DNA of 7,069 nt from an uncultured Lachnospiraceae bacterium (GTDB lineage: Bacteria; Bacillota; Clostridia; Lachnospirales; Lachnospiraceae), in the NCBI GenBank assembly GCA_902803745.1, contig CADCRB010000010.1, forward strand, positions 1 to 7,069. The letters are read 5' to 3'. Below are positions 1-7,004 of this stretch, piece by piece (within the stretch, counting starts at the first letter, position 1; each line of letters opens with the position of its first letter). The notes beneath the pieces are model-generated. The model searched no databases and had not been told where the DNA came from. It worked only from the letters and a program-made list of their open reading frames with translations. The translations under genes were made by a program, and so were the position numbers.

Positions 1-2967
1 CGGCAGCAATACAAGCCGCAGGATCGTAGAAGCGGTAAGTCCTCCGACTATGACTCCCGCCATACCCTGCATTGCCATGGCATCCTTCGAAAGACCCAGG
101 GCTACGGGAATCATCGCTATAATGGTTGTCAAAGTAGTCATAAGTATCGGCCTGAGCCTTCCGCTTCCGGCATCTACCAGCGCCTCAACGGTATCCATAC
201 CCGCATTTTGATTCTGCATTGCCATATCTATCAGGATGATACCGTTATTAACAACGATACCGGCAAGCATCAATACACCGAAGGCTGAAACCATATCAAG
301 CTTTATTCCCATAAGAAGAAGGAACAATATGGAGCCTATGCCGGCAAAGGGAACGCAGAGCATGATCAGAAGTCCTACGACCACTGATTCAAACTGTACG
401 GCCAGCACGAAGAACACCAGAAATACACCAATAAGAATGGCTCCTCCTAAGGCAGAAAACTCCTCGTTCTCCATCCTTTCCCATACATTCTCCTGATATG
501 TGATCCGATCATCGGCATCGATAAAAGCATTGACCTTTTCATCAAGGATCTCTACCACATCATCTTTTGTGGAGGATGTCATGGTTACAGTTATCTGGTC
601 TACAAACCGTCCATCCTGTCTGTTGACAGTCATGGGAGCGGACTCAAAAGTAATCTCCGCCATCTCCGTAAGCGGGACACTGACCCCTTTGGAGTTGACA
701 AAGCTCATGCTCTCTACGTCGCTTACAGTTTCAAAATATCCGTCAGGATATCTGACTCTGACCTCGTATTTTTTATTGTCAATGGTTAAATCCACAGCCT
801 TGGTGCCTGACATGTTGGCGTAAACAAGTCCTGCAAGCTCTTTGGCGGAAAAGCCCTTTGCAGATGCAAGAATCGGATCTATCCTGACCATGGCCTTGGC
901 GCCCGAATCCTTGTAGGTGGACGACACATAGAGCACTCCTTCTGTCGCCTCCATGATCTTTGTCAGCTGGTTGGAAGCTTCCTTCAGATCATCTATATTA
1001 CTTGCCGTGATATCATATTCCTTGCTGTCTTCGCTTTCCTCCATTCCGGATGACTCTGCCGATACCTTTACCTGGCAGCTTTGAGAGAAGTCCTTAAACT
1101 TGACATTCCAATCATCCACGATCTCCTGGGTTGGAGTGTCCAGATCTTTGATCTTATGGGCAGTTACTGTAGCACTTGCACTGGTTCTCGAGACGCTTGT
1201 ATTATAGTTCTTTATGACGCCGCTGTTTGCGACGAATTCTTCAACTTTCCTCACGTCCTTGTCCATGGCATCCAGATCCAGGTTTGGTCTGAATGTGATG
1301 GATATACTGATGATACCTTCATCACTTCCGCCATAGAGATCAGTTTTAATAAATGTAGCAAGATATACGGTCAGTACAAGCAGAGCGACCGCTACGCAAA
1401 ATACGCTCTTCTTCCACTTCAGCGAAAACCTTAGTACACGTCTGTATCGTTTTGATATCCATTTCAGTATCCTGTTGGTAATGATCTCTTTCCGCTCTAC
1501 CGGCTTGTATGTCGCAAAGCATATCAGGATCAGCAGGATCGCTGAGATCAAAGAGGCCGTAAGCGAAAAAATGATGGTCAAAGCCAGCGGCTTGAACATC
1601 TGCGCCATAAGTCCCTGCATCATGGTAAGGGGAATATAGACGACAAGTGTAGTGATCGTAGAGCCAATAACGGCATTAATGACTATAGCGGTACCTTCAT
1701 ATGCCGCATCCCTGAAGGAAAGTCCGGCCTGATGTTTCCTGAAACACATCTCAATGACAACCACTGCGTTGTCAGTCATCATTCCTATAGCGATAATAAG
1801 TGCAGCCATTGTGATGACGTTCAGTGAGATCCCGGCAAACTGCATACAGACAATGGCAGCCATAAGGGATATCGGCATTGTGCTTCCCACTATCAGGGAG
1901 CCCTTTATATCGCCAAAGAAAATAAAGATGATAAGCATGGCAAGAAGGATGGCTTCCACCATGGTCTTTCCTACGCCCTTAAGCGCGTCGATTATCTCAT
2001 CTGCCGAATCATACTCGATCTCTATTTTCAGATCAGGGTATCTTTCTTCAATCCTTGCTATCTCATACTTTACATCACGGGAAAGGTCTACGGGCGAAGC
2101 CGTCTGACGTCTTTTGATACCGACACTCACATTACTCATTCCCTGATATCTGGAAAGGGATGTCTTGTCGGATACGGCATACGAAATATGTGCGATATCA
2201 TTAAGATATATTGTCTGCCCTTTGGAAGTGGTGATAGGAACCATTTCAAGCTTGGGTATGGTGTCATACTTTACCTCAGCAGAAAGGTTCATCGCCTGAT
2301 CACCATATTCTGCGGTACCTGCCGGCGTAGAGAAATTTGTTGCCCCTACGGCATTAGCTATCGCAGACAGGCTGAGTCCATACTGACTCATATACTCGGG
2401 GATCACCTGAATCCTGATGTATTTCTCGTCTCCTCCGGTCACTTCGACGCGGGCCAGCGTGTCAATCTTCTTGAGCTCGGGCTCTACTTTATTATTGACC
2501 TCGTTTAAGACATCAACGGTATCCGAGGTTCCTGTGATGGACAGCGTCATGTCATCAAACGCGCTGGTATCATACTCGTAAATAGTTGATGATTTTGCAT
2601 CATTCGGAAGCGACGGCTTCTCCCGGTCTACGGTCTCCTTCAGATCGTTATAGGCCTTGTCCATGTTTGTGCCGTAATTATACTGAAGCGTAACCTGGGA
2701 CATGCCCTCGTTCGACTCGCTCATTATGGTCTTGACACCGTTTAAAGATTCACAGGCGTTACATATCTTCTCGGATACGAGCTCGTCAACCTCCTCGGGC
2801 GATGCCCCGGGGTAGGCAGTAATGACTACCATCATTGGCATCGACATATCCGGTTGCAGACGAAGTGAGATCTTTGTCAGGGCAGTAAAAAAGAAAACCC
2901 CCAGTGCGATAATGCACATCAAAACGGTAACCGGTCTGTTTATTGATGCTTTTACAGCGCTCTTCAT
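1..2967 (-). CDS. RND-family efflux permease (AcrB/SwrC-like, HAE-type), partial at C-terminus
   Basis: Inner-membrane proton-driven exporter subunit; the substrate cannot be told from sequence. The frame is open from ATG at 2967 to the window edge (989 codons, every triplet read, no stop or frameshift). Family size is about 1020-1050 residues, so only the last few dozen are missing. TM1 is about residues 12-31, followed by the first periplasmic porter region with the family-typical YPGASPEEVDELV stretch. TM2-6 span about 336-510 and carry GMMTDNAVVVIEM (395-407). TM7 is about 518-537, followed by a second porter region. TM8-12 start at about 842 with QFES (858-861), GIVVNNGIILID (903-914), RLRPILMTTLTTI (937-949) and a final VGGLTASTILRLVLLP. 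By alignment with AcrB from memory, the relay residues D407/D408/K940/R971/T978 correspond to D399/N400/N907/R937/T944. The start is fixed by GGGAG at 2975-2979, 7 nt upstream, and by an ATGA overlap with the adaptor gene, which implies translational coupling. Family assignment is certain; subfamily is inferred. Confidence 0.96.
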   Translation of the reverse strand, partial: MKSAVKASINRPVTVLMCIIALGVFFFTALTKISLRLQPDMSMPMMVVITAYPGASPEEVDELVSEKICNACESLNGVKTIMSESNEGMSQVTLQYNYGTNMDKAYNDLKETVDREKPSLPNDAKSSTIYEYDTSAFDDMTLSITGTSDTVDVLNEVNNKVEPELKKIDTLARVEVTGGDEKYIRIQVIPEYMSQYGLSLSAIANAVGATNFSTPAGTAEYGDQAMNLSAEVKYDTIPKLEMVPITTSKGQTIYLNDIAHISYAVSDKTSLSRYQGMSNVSVGIKRRQTASPVDLSRDVKYEIARIEERYPDLKIEIEYDSADEIIDALKGVGKTMVEAILLAMLIIFIFFGDIKGSLIVGSTMPISLMAAIVCMQFAGISLNVITMAALIIAIGMMTDNAVVVIEMCFRKHQAGLSFRDAAYEGTAIVINAVIGSTITTLVVYIPLTMMQGLMAQMFKPLALTIIFSLTASLISAILLILICFATYKPVERKEIITNRILKWISKRYRRVLRFSLKWKKSVFCVAVALLVLTVYLATFIKTDLYGGSDEGIISISITFRPNLDLDAMDKDVRKVEEFVANSGVIKNYNTSVSRTSASATVTAHKIKDLDTPTQEIVDDWNVKFKDFSQSCQVKVSAESSGMEESEDSKEYDITASNIDDLKEASNQLTKIMEATEGVLYVSSTYKDSGAKAMVRIDPILASAKGFSAKELAGLVYANMSGTKAVDLTIDNKKYEVRVRYPDGYFETVSDVESMSFVNSKGVSVPLTEMAEITFESAPMTVNRQDGRFVDQITVTMTSSTKDDVVEILDEKVNAFIDADDRITYQENVWERMENEEFSALGGAILIGVFLVFFVLAVQFESVVVGLLIMLCVPFAGIGSILFLLLMGIKLDMVSAFGVLMLAGIVVNNGIILIDMAMQNQNAGMDTVEALVDAGSGRLRPILMTTLTTIIAMIPVALGLSKDAMAMQGMAGVIVGGLTASTILRLVLLP

Positions 2968-4625
2968 TCGATATCTCCCGCACCGGCTGAGCTGTCAATA
3001 CCTGCCGATTCCATACTTTCTTCAGTTTCTGTTGTATTTACCGGCTCCATCCCGCCTGAAGAACCTGCAGTGTTAAGCTCGGAGCCGTCTCTTAAGCTTC
3101 CGTTCCAGGTGACAACAACTTTGTCGCTTGCCTTGATACCGTCAGCTATCTCTATGGATCTGTCATCAGAAAGTCCCGTAGTCACATAAACCTTCTTAGC
3201 CTTTCCTGCCTCTTCAACATAAACAAAGGGCATATCCCCCTCATAATAGACCGAATCTATGGGGACGGTGATGACATTGTCAGCCCGTCTCGTTATTGTC
3301 TTTATCGAAACACTTGAGCCCGCTATGAGATCAGAAGAACCCTGTCCGGTCACGCTCGCCTCAACCTTAAACAGTCCCGTCGAGTTGTCAATGGTATCGT
3401 ATACGGAAGTAATCTTTGCATCATAGTCTACTCCGTTTTTCGTGACTATGGCCTCACTTCCCGGAAGTATGTTGCGGGCAGTTTCCTCCGCCACATAGAA
3501 TACAACCTTACATGGCTCATCGCTCTGTATCGTATAAGCTGCCGACTGTGTACTCGCCATATTGTGCAAAGACACGTCAATTGCCGTTATCGTACCGGAA
3601 ACCGGCGCTTCCACGCTTGTATGGTCAAGATTCAGCTGAGCGCTTTCAAGACCGGCCTTGGCAGATTTAACGCTCGCCGCAGAGCTTGTCACGCCTGCCT
3701 TCGAGGTTGTGACACTCGTGTCGGCTCCTACTGCCGATGCATAAGCTCCGTAAATTGTAGTAGCCTTTGAATAAGTATTGTAATTATCCCTTTCCATTTG
3801 AGCGAGACTGTAAGCCTCTCCGTTCAACGCATAACTCATTTCCGCATTGTCAGCAGCCCTCTTTGCGCTGTCATAAGCATTCTCGGCTGAGTCAACCTTG
3901 GAATCAGCTGTTTCATATGTCTTTTTAGCCAGCTCATAAGCCTCTTTCAGCTCTTCCTTCACATCTGCAGGTTCCTCCGGAGCCGCTTCATATGCTGCCT
4001 TTGCTGTTTTCATTGCGGATTCTGCAGCATCCCTCGCATCCTTGTAATCATTAAGATTGTGCTTTGCGAGATCAACGTTGTCCTCCGCATCCTTCAGTGC
4101 ATTGTTAGACTTTCTCTTATCTACATAGGCGCTGTCTACTCCATAGTTTTTCTTCTGCTCGTTATAGGGTATCTCGCCGACATTCTGAATGGCCTGCGCC
4201 CTTGTAGTATTAGCATTTGCCTCGGACTGATTAAGAGTTGCCTGTGCCGTTGTAAGACCTGCCTGCGCTGTAGTGACCGTAGCCTCTGCCTGCTTAAGCG
4301 CTATCTGGTAGGCTTCGTCATCTATCTTAAAGAGCAGATCACCGGCATTTACATGATCACCGACTTCGAAGTTTTTCTCTACCACCTCTCCGCCTACAAG
4401 CGGTATGACCTTTACCTCACTTTCAGCGACAACGGTTGCCGAAAAGTTCGCGCTTGTCGATATATTCTTCACCTCAGGAGTCTGGACCGAAACGTCTATG
4501 ATCGTCTGCTCCTCCGTTGCCTCGTCTTCTTCTTTGGTCTCTCCGCATCCAAATAAAAAAACTGCCGATAGTACGCATGCCGTACCAAATGCAGCCATTC
4601 TTTTGATCTTTCCGGATTTATACAA
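2964..4625 (-). CDS. RND efflux adaptor (membrane fusion protein), lipoprotein with very long coiled coil
   Basis: Adaptor subunit expected to dock on the RND permease encoded immediately downstream. It has 553 residues, against about 350-420 for common AcrA/MexA-type adaptors. Residues 1-27 form a lipoprotein signal: basic KSGKIKR, a hydrophobic core, and lipobox LFGC with Cys27 as the lipidated residue. An acidic linker follows (29-40). The first half of the lipoyl domain is about 70-102 (GGEVVEKNFEVGDHVNAGD). A helical, Ala/Glu/Lys/Asp-rich coiled-coil region covers about 105-331. The second lipoyl half is about 333-358 (VEAPVSGTITAID). A beta-barrel is about 370-445 and a membrane-proximal domain about 446-515 (NVITVPIDSVYYEGD). 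A Ser/Gly/Thr/Glu-rich tail of about 38 residues ends the protein. Start is TTG at 4625, chosen over ATG at codon 10 because AGGAG lies 7 nt upstream and because TTG adds the basic n-region of the signal peptide. The stop overlaps the permease start by 4 nt (ATGA). First gene of the operon, behind its own promoter. Confidence 0.95.
   Translation of the reverse strand: MYKSGKIKRMAAFGTACVLSAVFLFGCGETKEEDEATEEQTIIDVSVQTPEVKNISTSANFSATVVAESEVKVIPLVGGEVVEKNFEVGDHVNAGDLLFKIDDEAYQIALKQAEATVTTAQAGLTTAQATLNQSEANANTTRAQAIQNVGEIPYNEQKKNYGVDSAYVDKRKSNNALKDAEDNVDLAKHNLNDYKDARDAAESAMKTAKAAYEAAPEEPADVKEELKEAYELAKKTYETADSKVDSAENAYDSAKRAADNAEMSYALNGEAYSLAQMERDNYNTYSKATTIYGAYASAVGADTSVTTSKAGVTSSAASVKSAKAGLESAQLNLDHTSVEAPVSGTITAIDVSLHNMASTQSAAYTIQSDEPCKVVFYVAEETARNILPGSEAIVTKNGVDYDAKITSVYDTIDNSTGLFKVEASVTGQGSSDLIAGSSVSIKTITRRADNVITVPIDSVYYEGDMPFVYVEEAGKAKKVYVTTGLSDDRSIEIADGIKASDKVVVTWNGSLRDGSELNTAGSSGGMEPVNTTETEESMESAGIDSSAGAGDIE
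2975..2979 (-). promoter_or_regulatory. Ribosome binding site of the RND permease
   Basis: GGGAG on the minus strand with a 7-nt spacer to ATG at 2967. It lies inside the last codons of the adaptor gene. Together with the ATGA stop/start overlap at 2964-2967, it fixes the permease start and indicates coupled translation. Confidence 0.85.
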
Positions 4626-4632
4626 TTTTTTG

Positions 4633-4637
4633 CTCCT
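4633..4637 (-). promoter_or_regulatory. Ribosome binding site deciding the TTG start of the adaptor gene
   Basis: AAAGGAG on the minus strand (AGGAG at 4633-4637) lies 7 nt before TTG at 4625. The alternative ATG at codon 10 (4598) has only a weak GGAAAG upstream and would remove the positively charged start of the lipoprotein signal, so TTG is preferred. Confidence 0.85.
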
Positions 4638-4689
4638 TTATATTCTTAAACTTTAACGATATTCAAAACAATTACTGTCAGAAGCAGTC

Positions 4690-4755
4690 CATTATGTCAA
4701 CGCAGTGTATAACCAGCAAAGTATACTAAAACAAAGCGGATTAGTCAACATAATG
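4690..4755. repeat. Inverted 8-bp arms flanking the efflux promoter, possible operator
   Basis: CATTATGT at 4690-4697 and ACATAATG at 4748-4755 (plus-strand reading) are exact inverted copies, 58 bp apart centre to centre. One arm abuts the -35 box; the other lies just downstream of the expected transcription start. On the minus strand each arm adjoins a GTTGAC. The layout could suit a repressor bound at two sites, but AT-rich 8-mers can arise by chance and no regulator gene is in the window. Confidence 0.3.
4720..4748 (-). promoter_or_regulatory. Sigma-A-type promoter of the efflux operon
   Basis: On the minus strand TTGACT (4743-4748), a 17-nt spacer, and TATACT (4720-4725). Each hexamer matches the vegetative consensus at 5 of 6 positions. 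The predicted transcription start is around 4713, giving a leader of about 88 nt before the TTG start of the adaptor. It is the best promoter-like sequence between the upstream terminator and the operon. Arms CATTATGT (4690-4697) and ACATAATG (4748-4755) flank it. Confidence 0.72.
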
Positions 4756-4797
4756 CGCATGTATACATAGCAAGGATTTTATCTGCCTGTTCGCGTC

Positions 4798-4942
4798 CTG
4801 CCCGCCCGTGGAGCCGATCCCTATGCAGCATAAATGCCATATTATCTGTAAATAATCCCCCCCGCCGCATTCGCGGCCGATCCCTATGCAGCATATATGC
4901 CATATTCTCTGTAAAATGCCCTGCCCGCCCGTGGGCTGATCC
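4798..4942. repeat. Intergenic tandem repeat, period about 61-63 bp, two full units plus a third header
   Basis: A 40-bp unit at 4813-4852 recurs at 4876-4915 with 38 of 40 bases identical (differences at unit positions 20 and 32). A GC-rich header of 14 bases (CTGCCCGCCCGTGG) occurs at 4798-4811 and again identically at 4921-4934, 123 bp apart, or two periods. The middle header instead carries seven consecutive C (4857-4863) and a small perfect hairpin, GCCGC-ATTC-GCGGC (4864-4877). The units contain small palindromes such as GCATATATGC (4891-4900). The block lies between the terminator of the flippase-kinase gene and the efflux promoter. No convincing gene overlaps it. Function unknown; it may be a dispersed intergenic repeat family or a protein/RNA binding array. 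Confidence 0.8.
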
Positions 4943-4978
4943 TGCAAAACCGGAATACTTCCTTACGAAGCTCCTGCG

Positions 4979-5014
4979 AAATAAAAGAGACCCGGAGCTG
5001 TATCTTCCGGGTCT
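4979..5014 (-). terminator. Rho-independent terminator of the flippase-kinase gene
   Basis: On the minus strand a perfect 9-bp stem, AGACCCGGA/TCCGGGTCT (5006-5014 with 4988-4996), and a 9-nt loop are followed by CTTTTATTT. The hairpin begins 6 nt after the TAG stop at 5021-5023. On the plus strand no T-run follows, so it works in one direction only. It separates this transcription unit from the efflux operon. Confidence 0.9.
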
Positions 5015-5020
5015 GATGTA

Positions 5021-6943
5021 CTATTCTTTGATTATATCATCAGCTACAAGGAGCATGCCTGCAAGAAACACCGCCGCCCTGCTCTCGTCATGCTCGATCT
5101 TGTAGGGCATGAGTCTCAGCCAGTCAGCTATCTCATGGTAATATATGGACTTTATCTGCGCCTCGTCAAAGCTTTCCTTCAGATATTTCCTGTATTCACT
5201 GTACAGATCCCTGTAAGCCCTCGATATGCCGGACATGAAGCGTATCTCGTTCCCGCTGATGCTGCATCTTTCGGTCCTCATAAGAAATTCATATCCGCCA
5301 TGCAGCGACTGAAGAAGCTTGGAATGATCTATAAATCTGCTGTCCAGTATATTTCCGGTATTCGGATCAATAAGATAATACGGCTTTCCGTTATTATCTC
5401 CTGCCGGCATGGTAATGATATTCTCCACTGTGACATCACCATGAATATCAGATATCGTATCAGCGGCAAATATCTTTTTGAGTTCTTCCTTTTTCAGGGC
5501 CGATTTCAAGCTGGGAAATCCTCTGACCCGCCTGCCGTTGATCACTACTTCTTCCTGCCTTAAAAGCTCCGACCATCTGTGATTATCCTCGATAATCTTT
5601 ATATTCTTTATTATCTTCTCATCGATATATTTCTCTATGGTATCCTGCGATGCCTTAGTATCTGCATTTCCGTAAAGTCCTTTATTAAGATCTTCAAAGA
5701 CATTTCTGATTATCGCTGCCGATCTCTCTACCGGATTGGTATGAATGTATTCAAAGAATCCCGATGCACCTGCGACGGCAGGCATATCATAAAGCGTCAT
5801 GCCTTCTTCCCGCTTCTCTTCAAGTATCACTGGCAGAGGCAGCTTTTCTCTGTGTCTTTCTATCCATTCGACCTGGTCATGAAGCTTGTCGGCATCCTGT
5901 CCCACCACATATTTCCTGAAAATAGTACGGTCATCCTTTATAGCAAAGAGCGTCGTGGCATTGGAGCCTGCGGAATAGTCACTTATTATCTGTATGTCGC
6001 TGTTGGCCTCCAGATAGCCGCGTACATAGGCATGTCTGTCACCCTCGAAATAATTTTCAAGGAAGCTCCTTCTGTCCGCCTCATGTACCTGCGGAAGAAG
6101 CATCATGGTCTTCTCGGGGTTGTCATCGCTGCTTTTATTCTGCTGTATCCTCGACGCCGTAAAGCCTGTCACAAAAAGTATCACTGCCGATATCGCAAGA
6201 TAGGCTGCCATTACTGCATCCACATAGGCATTGGTGAGATTTCCCTTATCAATGCTCGAGCTAGAAAAGAGATAGGAAAATACATACATAAGGGATGCTT
6301 CCCCTCCCATGCTCTTTATCGCAAGGGAAATCGTATAGTAGGATAAAGTATACAGTCCCCACATAATGAGGGTAAGCAGCGCGAGCTTCCTTTTGCTCAT
6401 CCTTTTTGCCATATCCCTGACAGCAGTGATCATTGACCAGAAGAAGAACATGAGCGTGAGCTCTATCTTTTCATTGAATATCCCCGCAAAGGCTTTTATC
6501 ATTTTCTTCACGGTGCGCCTGGCAAATGTGACTAAGGCTATGATAGCTATGGCTGCAAGAGCCAGCAGCATGTAAAAAAGGGCCGAGCGTCCGGCATCAT
6601 CGGATGCGGAGGGATTGATAAGATACAGTCCGAGATAGATGAAGCCTACTACTATGACATCTAATATCCTGTCAACTACTACTGTGGCAAAGGCAAAGGA
6701 AAAACCGTTTTTCATCTTCCTGCCGATGAGGATGGCGCGAAGGATGTCACCGAGCCTGAAGGGGACGGCAAGATTTACTATATAGCCAGCCGCGAGAGCT
6801 TCGTTAAACACAGGGAGTTTTACATCTTCGTAGAAATCAGAAAACTGTTTCTGCCGGAGGGACTTTACTATGTGTCCTGCTATGATAAGGATGATCGCTA
6901 TAGTGAACAATAAAAAACTCATGGTGCTATGATACCACACCAT
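5021..6943 (-). CDS. Flippase-like membrane domain (LPG_synthase_TM family) fused to an APH/choline-kinase-like phosphotransferase
   Basis: 640 residues in two parts. Residues about 9-262 are multi-pass membrane protein; likely helices are near 9-27, 52-70, 87-109, 119-140, 162-176, 187-209, 214-228 and 241-262. They carry the MprF/AglD-family signature around 53-96 (NLAVPFRLGDILRA, then FATVVVDRILD). A charged linker (about 263-300) leads to a kinase-like domain of about 305-640. Its features are a nucleotide-binding Lys in IFRKYV (K344), the Brenner motif HGDVTVENII (501-510, catalytic D503, N508), and a metal-binding Asp in LIDPNTGN (D526). Known family roles are lipid-linked substrate translocation for the membrane domain and small-molecule or sugar phosphorylation for the kinase fold. 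Coupling of the two is inferred; the substrate is unknown. It is a single-gene unit with its own terminator. The start is uncertain: ATG at 6943 (used here) and ATG at 6922 both lack a Shine-Dalgarno and sit in opposite arms of a hairpin. Only one helix precedes the signature, fewer than in typical members. Confidence 0.88.
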   Translation of the reverse strand: MVWYHSTMSFLLFTIAIILIIAGHIVKSLRQKQFSDFYEDVKLPVFNEALAAGYIVNLAVPFRLGDILRAILIGRKMKNGFSFAFATVVVDRILDVIVVGFIYLGLYLINPSASDDAGRSALFYMLLALAAIAIIALVTFARRTVKKMIKAFAGIFNEKIELTLMFFFWSMITAVRDMAKRMSKRKLALLTLIMWGLYTLSYYTISLAIKSMGGEASLMYVFSYLFSSSSIDKGNLTNAYVDAVMAAYLAISAVILFVTGFTASRIQQNKSSDDNPEKTMMLLPQVHEADRRSFLENYFEGDRHAYVRGYLEANSDIQIISDYSAGSNATTLFAIKDDRTIFRKYVVGQDADKLHDQVEWIERHREKLPLPVILEEKREEGMTLYDMPAVAGASGFFEYIHTNPVERSAAIIRNVFEDLNKGLYGNADTKASQDTIEKYIDEKIIKNIKIIEDNHRWSELLRQEEVVINGRRVRGFPSLKSALKKEELKKIFAADTISDIHGDVTVENIITMPAGDNNGKPYYLIDPNTGNILDSRFIDHSKLLQSLHGGYEFLMRTERCSISGNEIRFMSGISRAYRDLYSEYRKYLKESFDEAQIKSIYYHEIADWLRLMPYKIEHDESRAAVFLAGMLLVADDIIKE

Positions 6944-6946
6944 GAG
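6912..6946 (-). terminator. Terminator-like hairpin overlapping the start of the flippase-kinase gene
   Basis: On the minus strand a perfect 9-bp stem, CTCATGGTG (6938-6946) with CACCATGAG (6918-6926), and an 11-nt loop are followed by TTTTTTATTG. That is the shape of an intrinsic terminator. It sits across codons 1-8 of the gene, so each arm contains one of the two candidate ATG starts. It may be an attenuator, a translation-blocking hairpin, or the terminator of a gene upstream of the window. Confidence 0.6.
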
Positions 6947-6958
6947 TTGTATTTCATA

Positions 6959-6990
6959 GATTATTGATTTTCATCAGAAAATCAATAATC
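6959..6990. repeat. Perfect 14-bp inverted repeat with 4-nt loop upstream of the flippase-kinase gene
   Basis: GATTATTGATTTTC (6959-6972), loop ATCA, GAAAATCAATAATC (6977-6990). The arms match at all 14 positions. No T-run follows on either strand, so a simple terminator is not supported. It ends only 12 nt before the start-codon hairpin, with no Shine-Dalgarno in the gap. Candidate roles are an operator, an RNA stability hairpin or part of a mobile intergenic repeat. Confidence 0.75.
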
Positions 6991-7004
6991 GTATTTGACC
7001 AGGT

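Noticed and set aside
1..2967. Possible frameshift or pseudogene, since the permease frame has no stop in view
   Set aside because: Triplet-by-triplet reading shows an unbroken frame with conserved motifs from N-terminus to the last helix; the missing stop is simply outside the window.
2786..2998. 70-codon minus-strand frame across the adaptor/permease junction
   Set aside because: It overlaps the start of the permease in another frame, and the permease start is fixed by a Shine-Dalgarno and the ATGA overlap.
4059..4556. 165-codon plus-strand frame rich in Leu, Cys and Ile
   Set aside because: Antisense to the adaptor coiled coil; the hydrophobic look comes from complementing Glu/Lys/Ala codons.
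4675..4700. Second promoter starting from TTGACA at 4695-4700
   Set aside because: A perfect -35 hexamer, but no acceptable -10 at 16-18 nt; the nearest AT-rich hexamers match poorly.
4798..4942. Possible CRISPR array
   Set aside because: Only two core units, 40 bp each, with a repetitive rather than unique sequence between them and no cas gene; the headers are themselves repeated.
4741..4947. Minus-strand 68-codon frame with an internally repeated CCIGIG peptide
   Set aside because: It begins at a TTG without a ribosome binding site, and the peptide repeat only mirrors the DNA tandem repeat. It also covers the -35 region of the efflux promoter.
5579..6346. 255-codon plus-strand frame inside the flippase-kinase gene
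   Set aside because: It is antisense to a well-supported gene with conserved motifs, and the translation shows no recognisable family or plausible domain. It is a shadow frame.
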